In this document: positions 18,541-28,179 of the stretch, piece by piece
Layout of the letters: every line of letters starts with the position of its first letter
Position numbering within the stretch: position 1 is the stretch's first letter
Position numbers and translations under genes: made by a program
Notes under the pieces: generated by a model
What the model saw: the letters and a program-made list of their open reading frames with translations, nothing else
What the model was told of the DNA's origin: nothing
Databases searched by the model: none
Source: Bin5 sp965218625
Lineage (GTDB): Bacteria > Chloroflexota > Anaerolineae > Caldilineales > Caldilineaceae
Assembly: GCA_965218625.1 (NCBI GenBank)
Contig: CBDCLG010000020.1
Location: 186,001-250,000 of the forward strand
Length of the DNA: 64,000 bases
Reading direction: 5' to 3'

Positions 18541-19527
18541 ATGGAGACGACGACATTCCGGCGCATGACGCCTGAGCAGAGGCAACGGTGGGATGAAGAT
18601 GGCTATCTGACTATCAAGAACGCTCTTTCAGCAGAGGAGGTAACGGAGCTGGTCGCTGAAGTAGACCGTCTGGATGAAGCGTCACAGCGTCTGGGCCGCG
18701 ATCCCAACACGCTGCTCCACGTTGTCAACATCATCAACGCGGCGACTGAGGGCCTGTTTCAATCTGAGCCGGGAAATAGCGGCACCATACTGCGCCATGA
18801 ACCCTGCGAGGCTTTCTTAAACTTGATCGACCATCCCAGCCATTTGGGTATTGTATGCGAGTTGATTGGCGCCGCCATCCAGTTGTCTTGGGCGGAGGCA
18901 ATGGTGCGCCCGCCAAGCCCAGCGCCGGCCAACCGATGGCATAAAGATGGCTCCAAACCGTACTATTTTGCCAGCGTTGACAGACTGACACCGCTGCAAT
19001 GGGCGCGAATCGGCTTCTTTCTGACCGACGTCGACAAGCCCGATATGGGCAACTTCACGGTCGTTCCCGGCAGTCATCGCAACGGCTTTCCCAGGTTGCC
19101 GCAGGGCTTGGAGCAGGCTCTGACGATCACTTCATTTAGAAAATTCACACAGGTAGAACAGATCGACGCCGGCGTTCCGGGGGCGCGACAACTGACGGTA
19201 GAAGCCGGCGACGCGGTCCTGTTTCACAACGCGCTGTGGCACTGTGTCCCGCGCAACACCTCGAACGTTCGGCGGAGGAATTTGTGGTATGTCTACACGC
19301 CGGTGTGGCAGCGGCTGGGCGATCGGACAGAGAATTCGCCTGAACTGTTGGCAAAGTGCAACGCGGTGCGCCGGCAGTTGCTTGGTACAATGGTAGACCC
19401 AAGCACGAACGGTGGAATTCATCCTACCGATGAAGACGTGCCGCTGGTCGGTCTGTTCGAAGGAAAGAGCTTCCAGGAAACCATGGACGCGGTGGATGAA
19501 GAATACATCCGCGCGACGCAGCGGTAA
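18541..19527 (+). CDS. Phytanoyl-CoA dioxygenase (PhyH) family protein
   Basis: 328 residues from the ATG at 18541, with AAAGGAGC about 7 nt upstream. The iron site is HKD in NRWHKDGSKPYYF. VVPGSHRNGFPR follows, and the distal histidine is probably in FHNALWHCVPRN. A 2-oxoglutarate-binding arginine is expected in the following RRRNLWYVY. It is a separate PhyH subfamily from its upstream neighbour and is the last gene of the plus-strand block, converging on the minus-strand operon that ends at 19604. Confidence 0.88.
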   Translation: METTTFRRMTPEQRQRWDEDGYLTIKNALSAEEVTELVAEVDRLDEASQRLGRDPNTLLHVVNIINAATEGLFQSEPGNSGTILRHEPCEAFLNLIDHPSHLGIVCELIGAAIQLSWAEAMVRPPSPAPANRWHKDGSKPYYFASVDRLTPLQWARIGFFLTDVDKPDMGNFTVVPGSHRNGFPRLPQGLEQALTITSFRKFTQVEQIDAGVPGARQLTVEAGDAVLFHNALWHCVPRNTSNVRRRNLWYVYTPVWQRLGDRTENSPELLAKCNAVRRQLLGTMVDPSTNGGIHPTDEDVPLVGLFEGKSFQETMDAVDEEYIRATQR

Positions 19528-19603
19528 CAGAGTGGAGAGCATTTGTGAATGAAACAACCGCCAGATTTCGACTTGTCAACCGAACCGACTGAGAACTGCT
19601 CCT

Positions 19604-20389
19604 CTACAGTCCCATCTCGTACAGCTTTGCGATCTTCTCCTTGCGCCGCGGCCCTGCCGTCTCCATCAGCCGGTCGGTGAACGTGCGCTTGCCGTACCGC
19701 TGATTGACCCGCATCAGATAGCCGTACAGCCACGTCTCCTCCCAGGCCATCCTGGGATAGGCCGCCCAGTTGAAGGTGAACATCCGGCGGCCCACTGCGC
19801 CGCCCCACGACGAATGCCACAGGCGGTGGTCGAAGGCGACGACGTCGCCCGGCGAAGAGTCCAGCGGCATTCGCCCCGGCACGTCGGGGGAGTGGGTATC
19901 GAAGATGCCGTCAGCGACCGACTGGTGCAGCTGCCGCGAATACTCCGGATGGTGGCTGCCGGGGATCACGCTCAGGCAACCCTCGCCCTCGCATACAGGG
20001 TCGCAGTAGAAGGCCGTCTTCATCGTCGCAAAAGTGTGCAACCCGCCGCCGTCGGCGTGCCAGCGCGTATCTCCCACGTACAGGTTACCGTCGTTGCCGC
20101 CCATGTAGAGGCTGCCCTCGCCCAACAGCCCGTCCACGACGTCCAGCAGCCGCCCATCGTCCAGCAGCGGGTAGAACGACTCCGGGTCCTCCTCGATGAT
20201 CGGCATCACCTCTTGCCGCTCGTTGCCGTCAAAGTCCTCGCCGCCGCGCACCTTTCGCAACGCGCGTTCGAGCGCCTGGGCGTAGAACTCGATCTCCTGC
20301 GCGCCGAAAAGCTGCCGGAAGACAACATAGCCGAACGTTTGAAAATGCTGGCGCTGTTCGTCGCTGACGGTGGTTCCCTGCTGTTTCAT
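19604..20389 (-). CDS. Phytanoyl-CoA dioxygenase (PhyH) family protein
   Basis: 261 residues with CAGGAGGAGAGGT just before the ATG. The core has HxD in TRWHADGGGLH, then SVIPGSHHPEY, AGDVV-like SPGDVVAFDH and a distal histidine in DHRLWHSSWGG, followed by the expected arginine in GRRMFTFNW. It is the last gene of the long minus-strand operon, 17 nt after the intact amidohydrolase. A small-molecule hydroxylation or demethylation role in the same catabolic route is inferred from position only. Confidence 0.88.
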   Translation of the reverse strand: MKQQGTTVSDEQRQHFQTFGYVVFRQLFGAQEIEFYAQALERALRKVRGGEDFDGNERQEVMPIIEEDPESFYPLLDDGRLLDVVDGLLGEGSLYMGGNDGNLYVGDTRWHADGGGLHTFATMKTAFYCDPVCEGEGCLSVIPGSHHPEYSRQLHQSVADGIFDTHSPDVPGRMPLDSSPGDVVAFDHRLWHSSWGGAVGRRMFTFNWAAYPRMAWEETWLYGYLMRVNQRYGKRTFTDRLMETAGPRRKEKIAKLYEMGL

Positions 20390-20406
20390 ACCTCTCCTCC
20401 TGGTGC

Positions 20407-21198
20407 TTACTGTTCCGGCAGACGAAAGATGCGGCGGGCATTCAGCCCCAATATCTTCGCCTTTTGCGCCGGTGTGATGCGGGCGAATAGAACTCGACCC
20501 AGCTGCGGGGCCGCGCTCATGAAGGCAACGTCCGTTCCCCAGAGAATCTTATCCTCCAATCCACCGTCCACAAAGTACTCGATCATACCGCGAGGACATC
20601 CCGAATAACAGGTCTCGATGACCACGTTCTCGTATTCCTTGCCTACCTGAAGATAGATCTCAGGATCCGCGATCCCCGCGTGGGCCATGATCCAGGTCAC
20701 AGTTGGAAAACGCGAAAACAGCGATTCGTACTCGAGGATGTCCTTGCCCCCCGCGTGCGCCAGCACGGGCAGGTTATGCGCGGCGGCAAACGCCCATACC
20801 AGGTCGTAACAGGGCTCTTCGTAATTTGTGCCCTGCATGGAGTGCACCTTAACGCCGCGCATACCGGCGTCGAGGCAGCGCTCCAGCTCCACCTCCGCCT
20901 CGGCCGGGTACTGCGGATTGACCACCATATAGCCGAAGAACCGGCCCGGGTAGCGTTGCAGAGCGTCGATCACCAGGTCGTTGCCCTTAAGGATTCCGCT
21001 CATCGCAGCCGGAATGGCGCTGACCGCGGCCACGTCGACACCCAGCTGGTCCATCACAGGCACCACCGTCTCCACCGAGGTGTCGAGCGATTTGAGGCGG
21101 CGCGTCGGGCCCAGATGACAGTGACAGTCCATCACGAATAGACCGTCCAGCGGTGTACCTGCCTTGCCATGTTGCGCAAAAATGTCGTCAACGCTCAT
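20407..21198 (-). CDS. Amidohydrolase (ACMSD/amidohydrolase-2 type), complete metal site
   Basis: 263 residues, TIM-barrel amidohydrolase of the family-2 type, which includes decarboxylases and lactonases. All expected metal or active-site positions are visible: HxH in MDCHCHLG, GVKVHSM, PVLAHAGG, IMAHAGI and an aspartate in LWGTDVAF. The ATG overlaps the upstream stop as ATGA, with GAGGTGGAG just before it, so it is translationally coupled to a degenerate paralog. Decarboxylation or lactone opening of a sugar-acid-derived compound is plausible; the substrate is unknown. Confidence 0.85.
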   Translation of the reverse strand: MSVDDIFAQHGKAGTPLDGLFVMDCHCHLGPTRRLKSLDTSVETVVPVMDQLGVDVAAVSAIPAAMSGILKGNDLVIDALQRYPGRFFGYMVVNPQYPAEAEVELERCLDAGMRGVKVHSMQGTNYEEPCYDLVWAFAAAHNLPVLAHAGGKDILEYESLFSRFPTVTWIMAHAGIADPEIYLQVGKEYENVVIETCYSGCPRGMIEYFVDGGLEDKILWGTDVAFMSAAPQLGRVLFARITPAQKAKILGLNARRIFRLPEQ

Positions 21199-21950
21199 AT
21201 CTCCACCTCGTTGAGAATGCGTTCCAAATTGCCGCCCGCGATCGCCTCCTTGGCTTCAGCGGACAGATCGGCATAGGTCAGCGCCGCGATCGAAGAGCCG
21301 CCCTCGCACTTCGGGTAGCTGCTGCCAAATACCATTCTGTCGTGTCCGAAGCGGCTGCACAGGTCCTCCAGTCCGAGGTGCACGCCGTAGATCGCGCTCA
21401 CGCAGGGCACCAGGTTCTGATGCTGTTCCATCAGCGGGTACAGAATGGGGTTGCGACCCAACCGCGGCGTCTCCAGCAGAACGATCGGCAGCCCCGGAAA
21501 CTCTGTCAGAACCGTCTTCAGCGTATTCGCAGGGACCTCTTCATACCGTATCAGGAGCGGCATACGATACTTCTCCAGCGCGCCGAGCAGCTTGCCCGAA
21601 CACCAGGGATCAAGCAGGTAAAAGGCATCGCGATCACCGAGCGAAGTCCATGCGGCGCGCACCTGCCGCGCGCGCATCAGATCGACCATCTTCACAGGGT
21701 CGAATTCGCCCTCCAGGCCGTCCGGCGTGACATACCAGGCCGGAAGCAGTTGGTCGTGGCCCGCCACCTCCTCCATCAAGGCATCGTTGCCGTTCTCGTG
21801 GTCGGCTTCCAGGCAGAGACGGTGCCGCACCAGCGCACGGCCGATCTCCAGGCGCTCCATTTCAGCCAGCAGGTCGCTCAGATCAGGGGTTACGCCCGGC
21901 AAAGGCACCGTCGGCAGCCCCAGCAGACAGTCGCCGTCAAGGTAGTTCAT
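21195..21950 (-). CDS. Amidohydrolase-fold protein without metal ligands (partner of the next gene)
   Basis: About 251 residues from the ATG at 21950 (GGAG 8 nt upstream). It aligns with the intact amidohydrolase downstream but has lost the metal-binding positions. The HxH is DGDCLLG, GVKVHSM is RAAWTSLG, LAHAG is LIRYEE, MAHAG is LLETPR and GTD is GSS. The barrel strands and the C-terminal ENA-type helix are kept (SSYPKCEGGS, AIAGGNLERIL). A four-base ATGA overlap couples it to the intact copy, suggesting a fixed partnership such as a heteromer with a regulatory or scaffold subunit. It overlaps the end of the beta-helix gene by 14 nt. Confidence 0.75.
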   Translation of the reverse strand: MNYLDGDCLLGLPTVPLPGVTPDLSDLLAEMERLEIGRALVRHRLCLEADHENGNDALMEEVAGHDQLLPAWYVTPDGLEGEFDPVKMVDLMRARQVRAAWTSLGDRDAFYLLDPWCSGKLLGALEKYRMPLLIRYEEVPANTLKTVLTEFPGLPIVLLETPRLGRNPILYPLMEQHQNLVPCVSAIYGVHLGLEDLCSRFGHDRMVFGSSYPKCEGGSSIAALTYADLSAEAKEAIAGGNLERILNEVEI

Positions 21951-23211
21951 GGTTGTCTCCACCACTGAGATCGACCACATCACTTTCGCTGTGTCCCTCG
22001 ATGTGGCAATTCTCGAACCTCACGCCCTCCAGGCCGGGACCAATGTAGACGCCGATTCGCTGCCTCTTTTGCCCTTGCGGCCGCATGTCGCGAATGCGGC
22101 AGCCTTCAAGTTGCGTGTCATGGGCGTCACCGCAAATGTAGAAACCATACCCCTCCTCTGGACCGCCGTTGTCCTCAATGACACAGTTCTCGAACCGGTT
22201 GCGATAGGTCCGATAGGTATCGCTGCGGTAGAAGACGCCGTGGCCATTGCCGCGCACGACGTTGTCGGCAAAGAGGTTTTCGCCGTCCTTGTGACCTATC
22301 GAAATCCCCGCACCGCGATTGCCACTTATCTCGTTGCCCTGATACAGCCCGTGCTGGGCGCTGAAACAGAGGTTGAGGCCGTCACTATTTGAAAGCCCGG
22401 CAAACCCGTTTTCAAAAATGCGGCAGTTCATGACGACGGCGTTCTGGCTGCCGGTGCCGATGTGAATGCCCAGGCGCGCGTTTTCGTGAACGAAACAACC
22501 TTCCATCACAATGTCATCGCTCTGATTGAGACTGATCCCGTCAGCGTTCACATCATAGACGCGACAGTTGGCGACACGGCCGCCTTTGACGCGCAGGAGA
22601 TAGATTCCACCGTCCGTCCAGCTGTCGATCAGGGGATTCCCTGCGCTGTTGCCGTCTACGGCCAGATTCTCTACGGCCACGTTCTCGACATCAACTCCAT
22701 ATACGACGGGAAAGGTGATCTGGGCAAATGCCCCTCTGCCGACCATCTGCGTCGTCTCCAGGTTTTTGCTGAAACGCAGTGTGGCGCCCGATTTCCAGAT
22801 GACCGTGCGCACAGACACCAGGTGTTGCACTGCGTGCGTTTCGTCACCAATGCTGACACCCATTCCCACCTCGAAGCCGTCCGCATCCACCAAGGTGACG
22901 GACGACTCGTGCATGTCGGCGTCAAAGCGCAAATTTGACCGTATCGCATCGCACTTCCTCAGCACCGTCCTGTCACCCTGGCCCCGCAGCACGACGTTCC
23001 TGCGCAGATAGAGGGCATCGCTGATCTGGAACTCGCCTTCCGTCAGTTCCACCGTGCCACCGCCCAGACCGGCCGCATAGTCCAGCGCCGCCTGCACCGC
23101 CCGGTTGTCAAGACCGGGAATGTCCGCTCCGGGCGCGCCCACCTTCACATGGATCTGGGACGCCCCCGGCGCCGCCCTGCCATCCCGCTCGATTCGACGA
23201 TCGCCGGCCAT
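21937..23211 (-). CDS. Right-handed parallel beta-helix protein (pectate-lyase-like)
   Basis: About 424 residues from the ATG at 23211, 4 nt after the heparinase stop, with GCAGGAGTTTGAGAAT in front; longer frames only extend into the heparinase gene. An N-terminal cap with ALDYAAGLGGGTVELTEGEF and LRGQGDRT opens a parallel beta-helix with many right-handed turns (NCRVYDVNADGISL, GCFVHENARLGIHI, NCRIFENGFAGLS, ENLFADNVVRGNGHGVF). Such proteins cleave or bind acidic polysaccharides such as polygalacturonate, alginate or chondroitin. No export signal is visible, which is odd for a lyase and suggests cytoplasmic work on imported oligomers. Confidence 0.82.
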   Translation of the reverse strand: MAGDRRIERDGRAAPGASQIHVKVGAPGADIPGLDNRAVQAALDYAAGLGGGTVELTEGEFQISDALYLRRNVVLRGQGDRTVLRKCDAIRSNLRFDADMHESSVTLVDADGFEVGMGVSIGDETHAVQHLVSVRTVIWKSGATLRFSKNLETTQMVGRGAFAQITFPVVYGVDVENVAVENLAVDGNSAGNPLIDSWTDGGIYLLRVKGGRVANCRVYDVNADGISLNQSDDIVMEGCFVHENARLGIHIGTGSQNAVVMNCRIFENGFAGLSNSDGLNLCFSAQHGLYQGNEISGNRGAGISIGHKDGENLFADNVVRGNGHGVFYRSDTYRTYRNRFENCVIEDNGGPEEGYGFYICGDAHDTQLEGCRIRDMRPQGQKRQRIGVYIGPGLEGVRFENCHIEGHSESDVVDLSGGDNHELP

Positions 23212-23215
23212 ATTC

Positions 23216-25783
23216 TCAAACTCCTGCTGAAAGATGGTAGCGCGAACGGGCCGCGGCGCTGAAACAGACCGCTCCCTCCTCGACCTGAGCCTCGATCTCA
23301 GCTGACGGCCCACCTGCGCCGTCCAGACGGACAAGAGTCGCTCCCGTCCAGTCTTCCCCACAAATCCTGATCTCAGCCTCCAAATCACCCTGATGTCCGA
23401 GCACGTAGCCGCCCCCTCTCGCCCGCTCCAGGTAGAGCGTGGTCATCTTGTCGGCCTGCAGCCGGAATTCCCCGCGTTCCACGTAGGTGCCATTCACCGC
23501 GTAGAGAAAGTCCGGCATCCGGCCCATCTCTCCGTTCCCGCACGACAGGTATGCGATCTGGCCGTTGAAGACTATGTCGCCGTAAAGCTGCGGACCCCAC
23601 GAATAGGCCAGCAGAAAGTAGTGCGTGCCATTCTGCTTTTGTACGGCCAGGCCCACTCCCTGCGGTCCTCGCAGAATCGAACCGGGCGGATATGACGGCG
23701 ACTTTTCCACTGGAAGATCGCGCACCTGAGTGATCGATGGCTCACCCCTATATGGCTCGAGCACCGACTTGAAAATCGTCTGCTGCGTTCTGCCGCGCGC
23801 GATCACCATCGGCATCCTCTCAGCGATGCCCGTGCCAAGACCCTCTCCGGTGATGACCTCCATCTCGCCAGCACCGAGCATTGTCAACCTGATGCCCTGG
23901 TCTTCGCCGGTCCATCTCCCCTGCCACGACTCCGATGCCGGCAGACCGCGTCTCACGTTGGTGACATACTGGTAACCGTTTACCTCGCCCAGCGGCGCAT
24001 CCTGCGTGACCATCCTCTCATCGGTCTGAAACTCGCCGAAGTTATGGTATGCCCAATCATACACCTTGCCACCCTGGCACCGGAAGATATCCACGATGAA
24101 CGAGTCGTCGAGCAGGGCCAGCGTTCTCCTCATCCTCGGCACCTGCACCGGCACCTCGAAGCATCTGTCGTCGGGTGCAGGCGTGGCATCCGCAATCTTA
24201 GCGCGCGGGCTGATCTGAAACAGGTTCAGCCGTCCGCCCATGTAATGCGAACGCTCATCGACCACGACCGTGTTGTGACTCAGCGCCTGCTGATACCACT
24301 GGGGCCATTGGGGCAGGCGGTAGTCGCACGAGCCAAGGTCCGGCGCCTGAAGCCTGCCGTTGGCATAGAGGATGATGTTGAGGCTGTCCGGGTGGCCGTG
24401 CGTGCTGCCGTAGGGGCCATAGTTCATCAGGACGTAGAGCGGGTCATTGCCGCGGTCGCCGCGCAGTACGGCAAAGTTGGGGGCCAGGTTGACGCTCTCC
24501 TGAGCGGCAGGCTTTTTGCCAGGCCAGGTCGGCGTCAAACTCAGGGCTACGTCGAATGGGGATGCCGTCCAGAATGGCTGCGAGCTTCTGGCTGCCTCCC
24601 TGTACGAGGGCTGATCGGCCCGGCCCGCCCGCCTGGACGCTTCAGAATCTTCCCCGGCGGCGGGAACGCCGCCCAGCCCGGTAACCACGCCCGGGATCAG
24701 CAAAGGGGCTACGACCTCATCGCCCGTGCGCGCATAATAGAGCTCGGCCAGACCGCGCAGACGCTCCAGGCTGTCGCCAAAGCGGCCGTCGCCGATGGCG
24801 GGAAGCGAGCCGTCGGGGAGGGCAAGCTGCAGCGGCACGCGAAACATGCGCCGGAACTTCTCGTTCTCGTAAAGATTGATGCCAGAATGCCAGGCCGCTT
24901 CCACCAGGTGGATGCTCGTGTTGATCACGCCGATGTGGTACAGGGGCGAGCCTTCCCACCACAGACCGTTTTCGAGTACTCCTTCGGCCATCAGGCGGTT
25001 GAAGCCCGTGGGCCCATTGAGCGCGTAGTGGACCAGCTCCTCATCGCCGACGAGCAGTCCCAGAACACCGACGCCCGAATCTCTCATCGCCTCGAAGTTG
25101 CAGCCGACCACAACCCTGTCCGCCTGCTGCGACCCTTGCCCGATCGCCATGAAGTGCCCCGCCGCACGGAAAAGATCACGCTCCACCTTCTGTCTTTCTT
25201 CGTCAGACAGAGCCCCGCCAGCGCAGATCAGATCGTAGGCCGCGGCCAGCGCCAGTGCATAGCGCGCGTCGTCCAGCAGTTCCCGGCCCAGTTTCGCCAT
25301 GTTGATGACCGGCAGATCGGCGTAGCGGTCGGCGTATTCCAGCAGAATGCGCGCCGCCTCCTCCGCGCTGCGCAAAGAGCCGAAAACAGCATAGTTCAGC
25401 GCAAGGTCTCTGGCCGTATAGGCTATCTTCTGGTGCGTGAATGCCCGCCAGCCCTGGTCGTACTTGCCCCCGCTGTAGATCCTCCCGCAACGCGGACAGA
25501 CGTGCTCATGCGGTGTCTCAGAATTGTAGGTCAGGTGCGTACCGTCTCGATCACAGACGTAGATCAGGGAGCCTTCGGCCCCTTTCTCAGGGATAGCCAG
25601 TGGGTTACGGAACCACTCGTCCACGGACTGCCCGATCTGCACCAGCTGCCTGTGCTGGTAGCTCCCCTCCTGCGCCGCCAGCGCCCTGATCTTCTCCACC
25701 TCTGCAGGGCTGAGAAAGAGAAACGGATGCTCCTGCTGCTTGAGCTCTATCTTCGTCATCGGCGGCGGCGTCCCTCGCGCCAT
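23216..25783 (-). CDS. Heparinase II/III family polysaccharide lyase
   Basis: 855 residues. GGAGGAGG precedes the ATG by about 8 nt. A helical toroid domain occupies about 15-400, with CPRCGRIYSGGKYD near 95 and WWEGSPLYHIGV near 285. The heparinase II/III beta domain follows, with HGHPDSLNIILYANGRL and LSHNTVVVDERSHY carrying the usual active-site histidines and tyrosine. Family members eliminate uronic-acid-containing chains (heparin, alginate, related glycans). No signal peptide is visible. The close paralog at 34072-36554 is frameshifted, so this is the functional copy. It follows the Lpl-type importer and precedes the beta-helix gene, giving a lyase pair. Confidence 0.9.
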   Translation of the reverse strand: MARGTPPPMTKIELKQQEHPFLFLSPAEVEKIRALAAQEGSYQHRQLVQIGQSVDEWFRNPLAIPEKGAEGSLIYVCDRDGTHLTYNSETPHEHVCPRCGRIYSGGKYDQGWRAFTHQKIAYTARDLALNYAVFGSLRSAEEAARILLEYADRYADLPVINMAKLGRELLDDARYALALAAAYDLICAGGALSDEERQKVERDLFRAAGHFMAIGQGSQQADRVVVGCNFEAMRDSGVGVLGLLVGDEELVHYALNGPTGFNRLMAEGVLENGLWWEGSPLYHIGVINTSIHLVEAAWHSGINLYENEKFRRMFRVPLQLALPDGSLPAIGDGRFGDSLERLRGLAELYYARTGDEVVAPLLIPGVVTGLGGVPAAGEDSEASRRAGRADQPSYREAARSSQPFWTASPFDVALSLTPTWPGKKPAAQESVNLAPNFAVLRGDRGNDPLYVLMNYGPYGSTHGHPDSLNIILYANGRLQAPDLGSCDYRLPQWPQWYQQALSHNTVVVDERSHYMGGRLNLFQISPRAKIADATPAPDDRCFEVPVQVPRMRRTLALLDDSFIVDIFRCQGGKVYDWAYHNFGEFQTDERMVTQDAPLGEVNGYQYVTNVRRGLPASESWQGRWTGEDQGIRLTMLGAGEMEVITGEGLGTGIAERMPMVIARGRTQQTIFKSVLEPYRGEPSITQVRDLPVEKSPSYPPGSILRGPQGVGLAVQKQNGTHYFLLAYSWGPQLYGDIVFNGQIAYLSCGNGEMGRMPDFLYAVNGTYVERGEFRLQADKMTTLYLERARGGGYVLGHQGDLEAEIRICGEDWTGATLVRLDGAGGPSAEIEAQVEEGAVCFSAAARSRYHLSAGV

Positions 25784-26079
25784 GGCACAACCTCCTCCGC
25801 TTCAATCAGCCTTGGGCCGCAGCGGTCAACATGCCTTCTGCCAGATGTTCCGGCAGGAAAGGACAGAGTGCCGCTATCGACGTAGCAGGAGAAACACAAC
25901 GATCTGTTTCCCGGACCCGGTTCTGTCTTTCAGAAACAGGGGGCACAGGAGAAACAGTTCTTCTGTGCCCCCTTACTTCAACGCTCCGATTCAGGCGCCG
26001 CAGGCCTGACATCCGGCCGCATCTCGGACGGTCCGGCTCCGATTCGTCATGCAGATGGCGGGCAGCGCCTGCCTCTCCA
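25784..26079. terminator. Intergenic stem-loop after the binding-protein gene
   Basis: The gap holds a strong inverted repeat: GGGGGCACAG at 25939-25948 and CTGTGCCCCC at 25963-25972, 10-bp arms around a 14-nt loop. It lies about 110 nt downstream of the binding-protein stop and before the heparinase start. It could stop part of the transcripts or protect the 3' end of the binding-protein message, as is common inside importer operons. No long T-run follows on the minus strand. Confidence 0.5.
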
Positions 26080-27924
26080 CTACTCCATCGGCATGTCTTC
26101 GTGGATCCCAGTGATGGGATCGCCTGCGGCCGTCGACTGCTCCAGGGCGCTCTCGACAACCTCCTGCCCCTTGAGCCGGGTCATAATCTCGTCCACGTAG
26201 TCATCCCACTCGTCCAGCGAACGCTCACCGACGATGAACTTGACCTCGTTCGAGACGATGTGCTTCTGAATGCTCACCCACAGGTCGGGGTCGGGTGTCA
26301 CCGTGGCCCAGTCGTAGATGACCTGGTCCTCGATCGCCATCGCGTCCTCCATCCAGACGAGATGGTAGTCGGCTTGGCGGACAGTTCGGCCATCAACGTC
26401 GTCCCATGTCCACTCGTAGACAATGCGGCGTTCATCAGGGTGGAAGCCGCAATAGAGGTTGTTGGCGTCGGTGACCAGCGGAATCTCCCACCAGGGGCCG
26501 TGATGTCCCTTCATGCCCCGACTCTCCCGCTCATCCGTCAGGTCCTCGCGCGTCGTCTGGGAAACAAAAAAGCCGTCCTCATGCTTCCATGAATACAGCT
26601 CGCGTGCTTCGTAATTTTCGCAGATATAACCCATCGAGCGGCTCAGAATGCTGCCGAGACATGTACCGGCGATCGCGGTCTGGTCCCAGAAATGCAACAG
26701 CCGCTTCAGCTTGCCCTCGTCCTCCAGCAGATGGGTGCCGATCTGAATGTTCCCGCTCGGCAGACGGGGGGGCCGTCGACGCGACTCACCGGTCGGGCCT
26801 TCGAGATACAACGCAGGCTCGAACAGTTCGTAGTCGTCAATGCGGAAGCCCATCTTCGCTGTCCAGAAGGTCCACATATCGTCAACCCAGACGCCGATGT
26901 CGCCCTTGTGCTGACGGTCGAAATAGCGCGTGGCATCGATTGTGTACCAGTCCGGCGGCAGCCCGTTGGCGTCGGCCATCTCCTTCGCCCACGCCAGGAA
27001 GTCCCTGCGGCCCGGCATCACATTGCCCAGGACCAGCTGGCCGTCATAGATGGCGAACCCGTCCGGCGCCGTCCACAGGCCGCCCAGGCGGCTGAGGTTG
27101 CCCAGCGGCCTGCTGTCCTTGTTGATGCCGCGGAAGATCATGCCGTAGGTGTCGTCCTCGCCGTTGCCGTCGGGGTCGTTCTGCGCGAAAGCAATCACGA
27201 TCTCCTTCAGCTCATCCGTGGTCGTCGGCATCTCCATGCCCAGGTTTTCCAGCCAGTCCTGGCGGATGAAGATCCCGTGCGGGTTGTACAGACCGCCCGG
27301 AGGGCGAACGAAGGCAATGATTCCGCCGTCGTACATGGCGCGTTTGTGCGCCGCTTCGAACCCGCCGTAACGCGACATGTGTGTCACGTAGTTGGGCATG
27401 TACTTCTTGATATACGGTGTCAGGTCAGCAACCGCCACGCCATCATCAACCAGCTTGACTCTCTCCGGCCATGACATGCCGTAACCCCACGTGTCCACCA
27501 CGTCGCCGGCGGCCAACATCAGGTTCAGCTGTTGGAACGGATTCTTGGCCAGCTGATATTGGAAATCGATGTTCATTTCCTCGTTGATGTAGGCGTTCAC
27601 CCAGCTCTTGTCCGCACCGTCCACTTCGCCCAGGCCGTACGGGTCGCTGGCAAGCCACACGATCGGGTAGTGCTGCGACATGTCATCATAGTCGTAGAAA
27701 GAGGCCGGCGCGGGCTCGATGTAACAGGCGCCCGAGGCCTCCTCCAGTTCCATGGCCAGTGTCACGGCGGCGTCATCGGCCATTGCCATCTCTTCGGCCA
27801 TTCCCTCGCCGTCGGCCGCCCCGGTATCGGCCGGTGTCTCCGGCCCGGCGGCGCACGCCGCCAGCAGGCCGGCAACAACCATCACCGTGACAATCACCCA
27901 TAGAGTCCTGTGGTTCTTAGCCAT
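26080..27924 (-). CDS. Lpl-type sugar ABC transporter solute-binding lipoprotein
   Basis: About 614 residues from the ATG at 27924, with AAGGAGAGGTGA upstream. A leader helix (LWVIVTVMVVAGLLAAC) ends in a lipobox, so the protein is a lipoprotein. It is larger than usual CUT1 binding proteins, like the LplA group. DPDGNGEDDTYGM resembles an acidic loop, possibly calcium-binding, seen in LplA-like proteins. Asp/Glu-rich spacer residues follow the lipid anchor. Its two permeases are encoded immediately upstream on the same strand. The company of a heparinase, a beta-helix protein and a YesL-like protein suggests an acidic oligosaccharide cargo, which is inference. Confidence 0.88.
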   Translation of the reverse strand: MAKNHRTLWVIVTVMVVAGLLAACAAGPETPADTGAADGEGMAEEMAMADDAAVTLAMELEEASGACYIEPAPASFYDYDDMSQHYPIVWLASDPYGLGEVDGADKSWVNAYINEEMNIDFQYQLAKNPFQQLNLMLAAGDVVDTWGYGMSWPERVKLVDDGVAVADLTPYIKKYMPNYVTHMSRYGGFEAAHKRAMYDGGIIAFVRPPGGLYNPHGIFIRQDWLENLGMEMPTTTDELKEIVIAFAQNDPDGNGEDDTYGMIFRGINKDSRPLGNLSRLGGLWTAPDGFAIYDGQLVLGNVMPGRRDFLAWAKEMADANGLPPDWYTIDATRYFDRQHKGDIGVWVDDMWTFWTAKMGFRIDDYELFEPALYLEGPTGESRRRPPRLPSGNIQIGTHLLEDEGKLKRLLHFWDQTAIAGTCLGSILSRSMGYICENYEARELYSWKHEDGFFVSQTTREDLTDERESRGMKGHHGPWWEIPLVTDANNLYCGFHPDERRIVYEWTWDDVDGRTVRQADYHLVWMEDAMAIEDQVIYDWATVTPDPDLWVSIQKHIVSNEVKFIVGERSLDEWDDYVDEIMTRLKGQEVVESALEQSTAAGDPITGIHEDMPME

Positions 27925-28179
27925 CGTGTTCACCTCTCCTTGGGATGCTTGCAGTGCGGGCCGCTCGTCGACCCGCGAATTCACGGACCTCCTCGATTGC
28001 GCCCATGCCTGTTTACAGCTCGCAGACCGCGCTTCCCGGGGCGCAATGCGGGAAATAGGGAAGCGGAAGCATAGGGTTGCCAGCCCTGTTTACCCGCCTC
28101 GGCCATAGCGCCTTCCTCATCTGCCTTCCCCCCTTCGTCACCCCCCGGTGACCACTCGAGGCCGCTGCCGTTAACGCCG

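Noticed and set aside
24044..25885. Open frame of 613 codons on the plus strand
   Set aside because: It is the mirror of the intact heparinase gene and shows no domain of its own.
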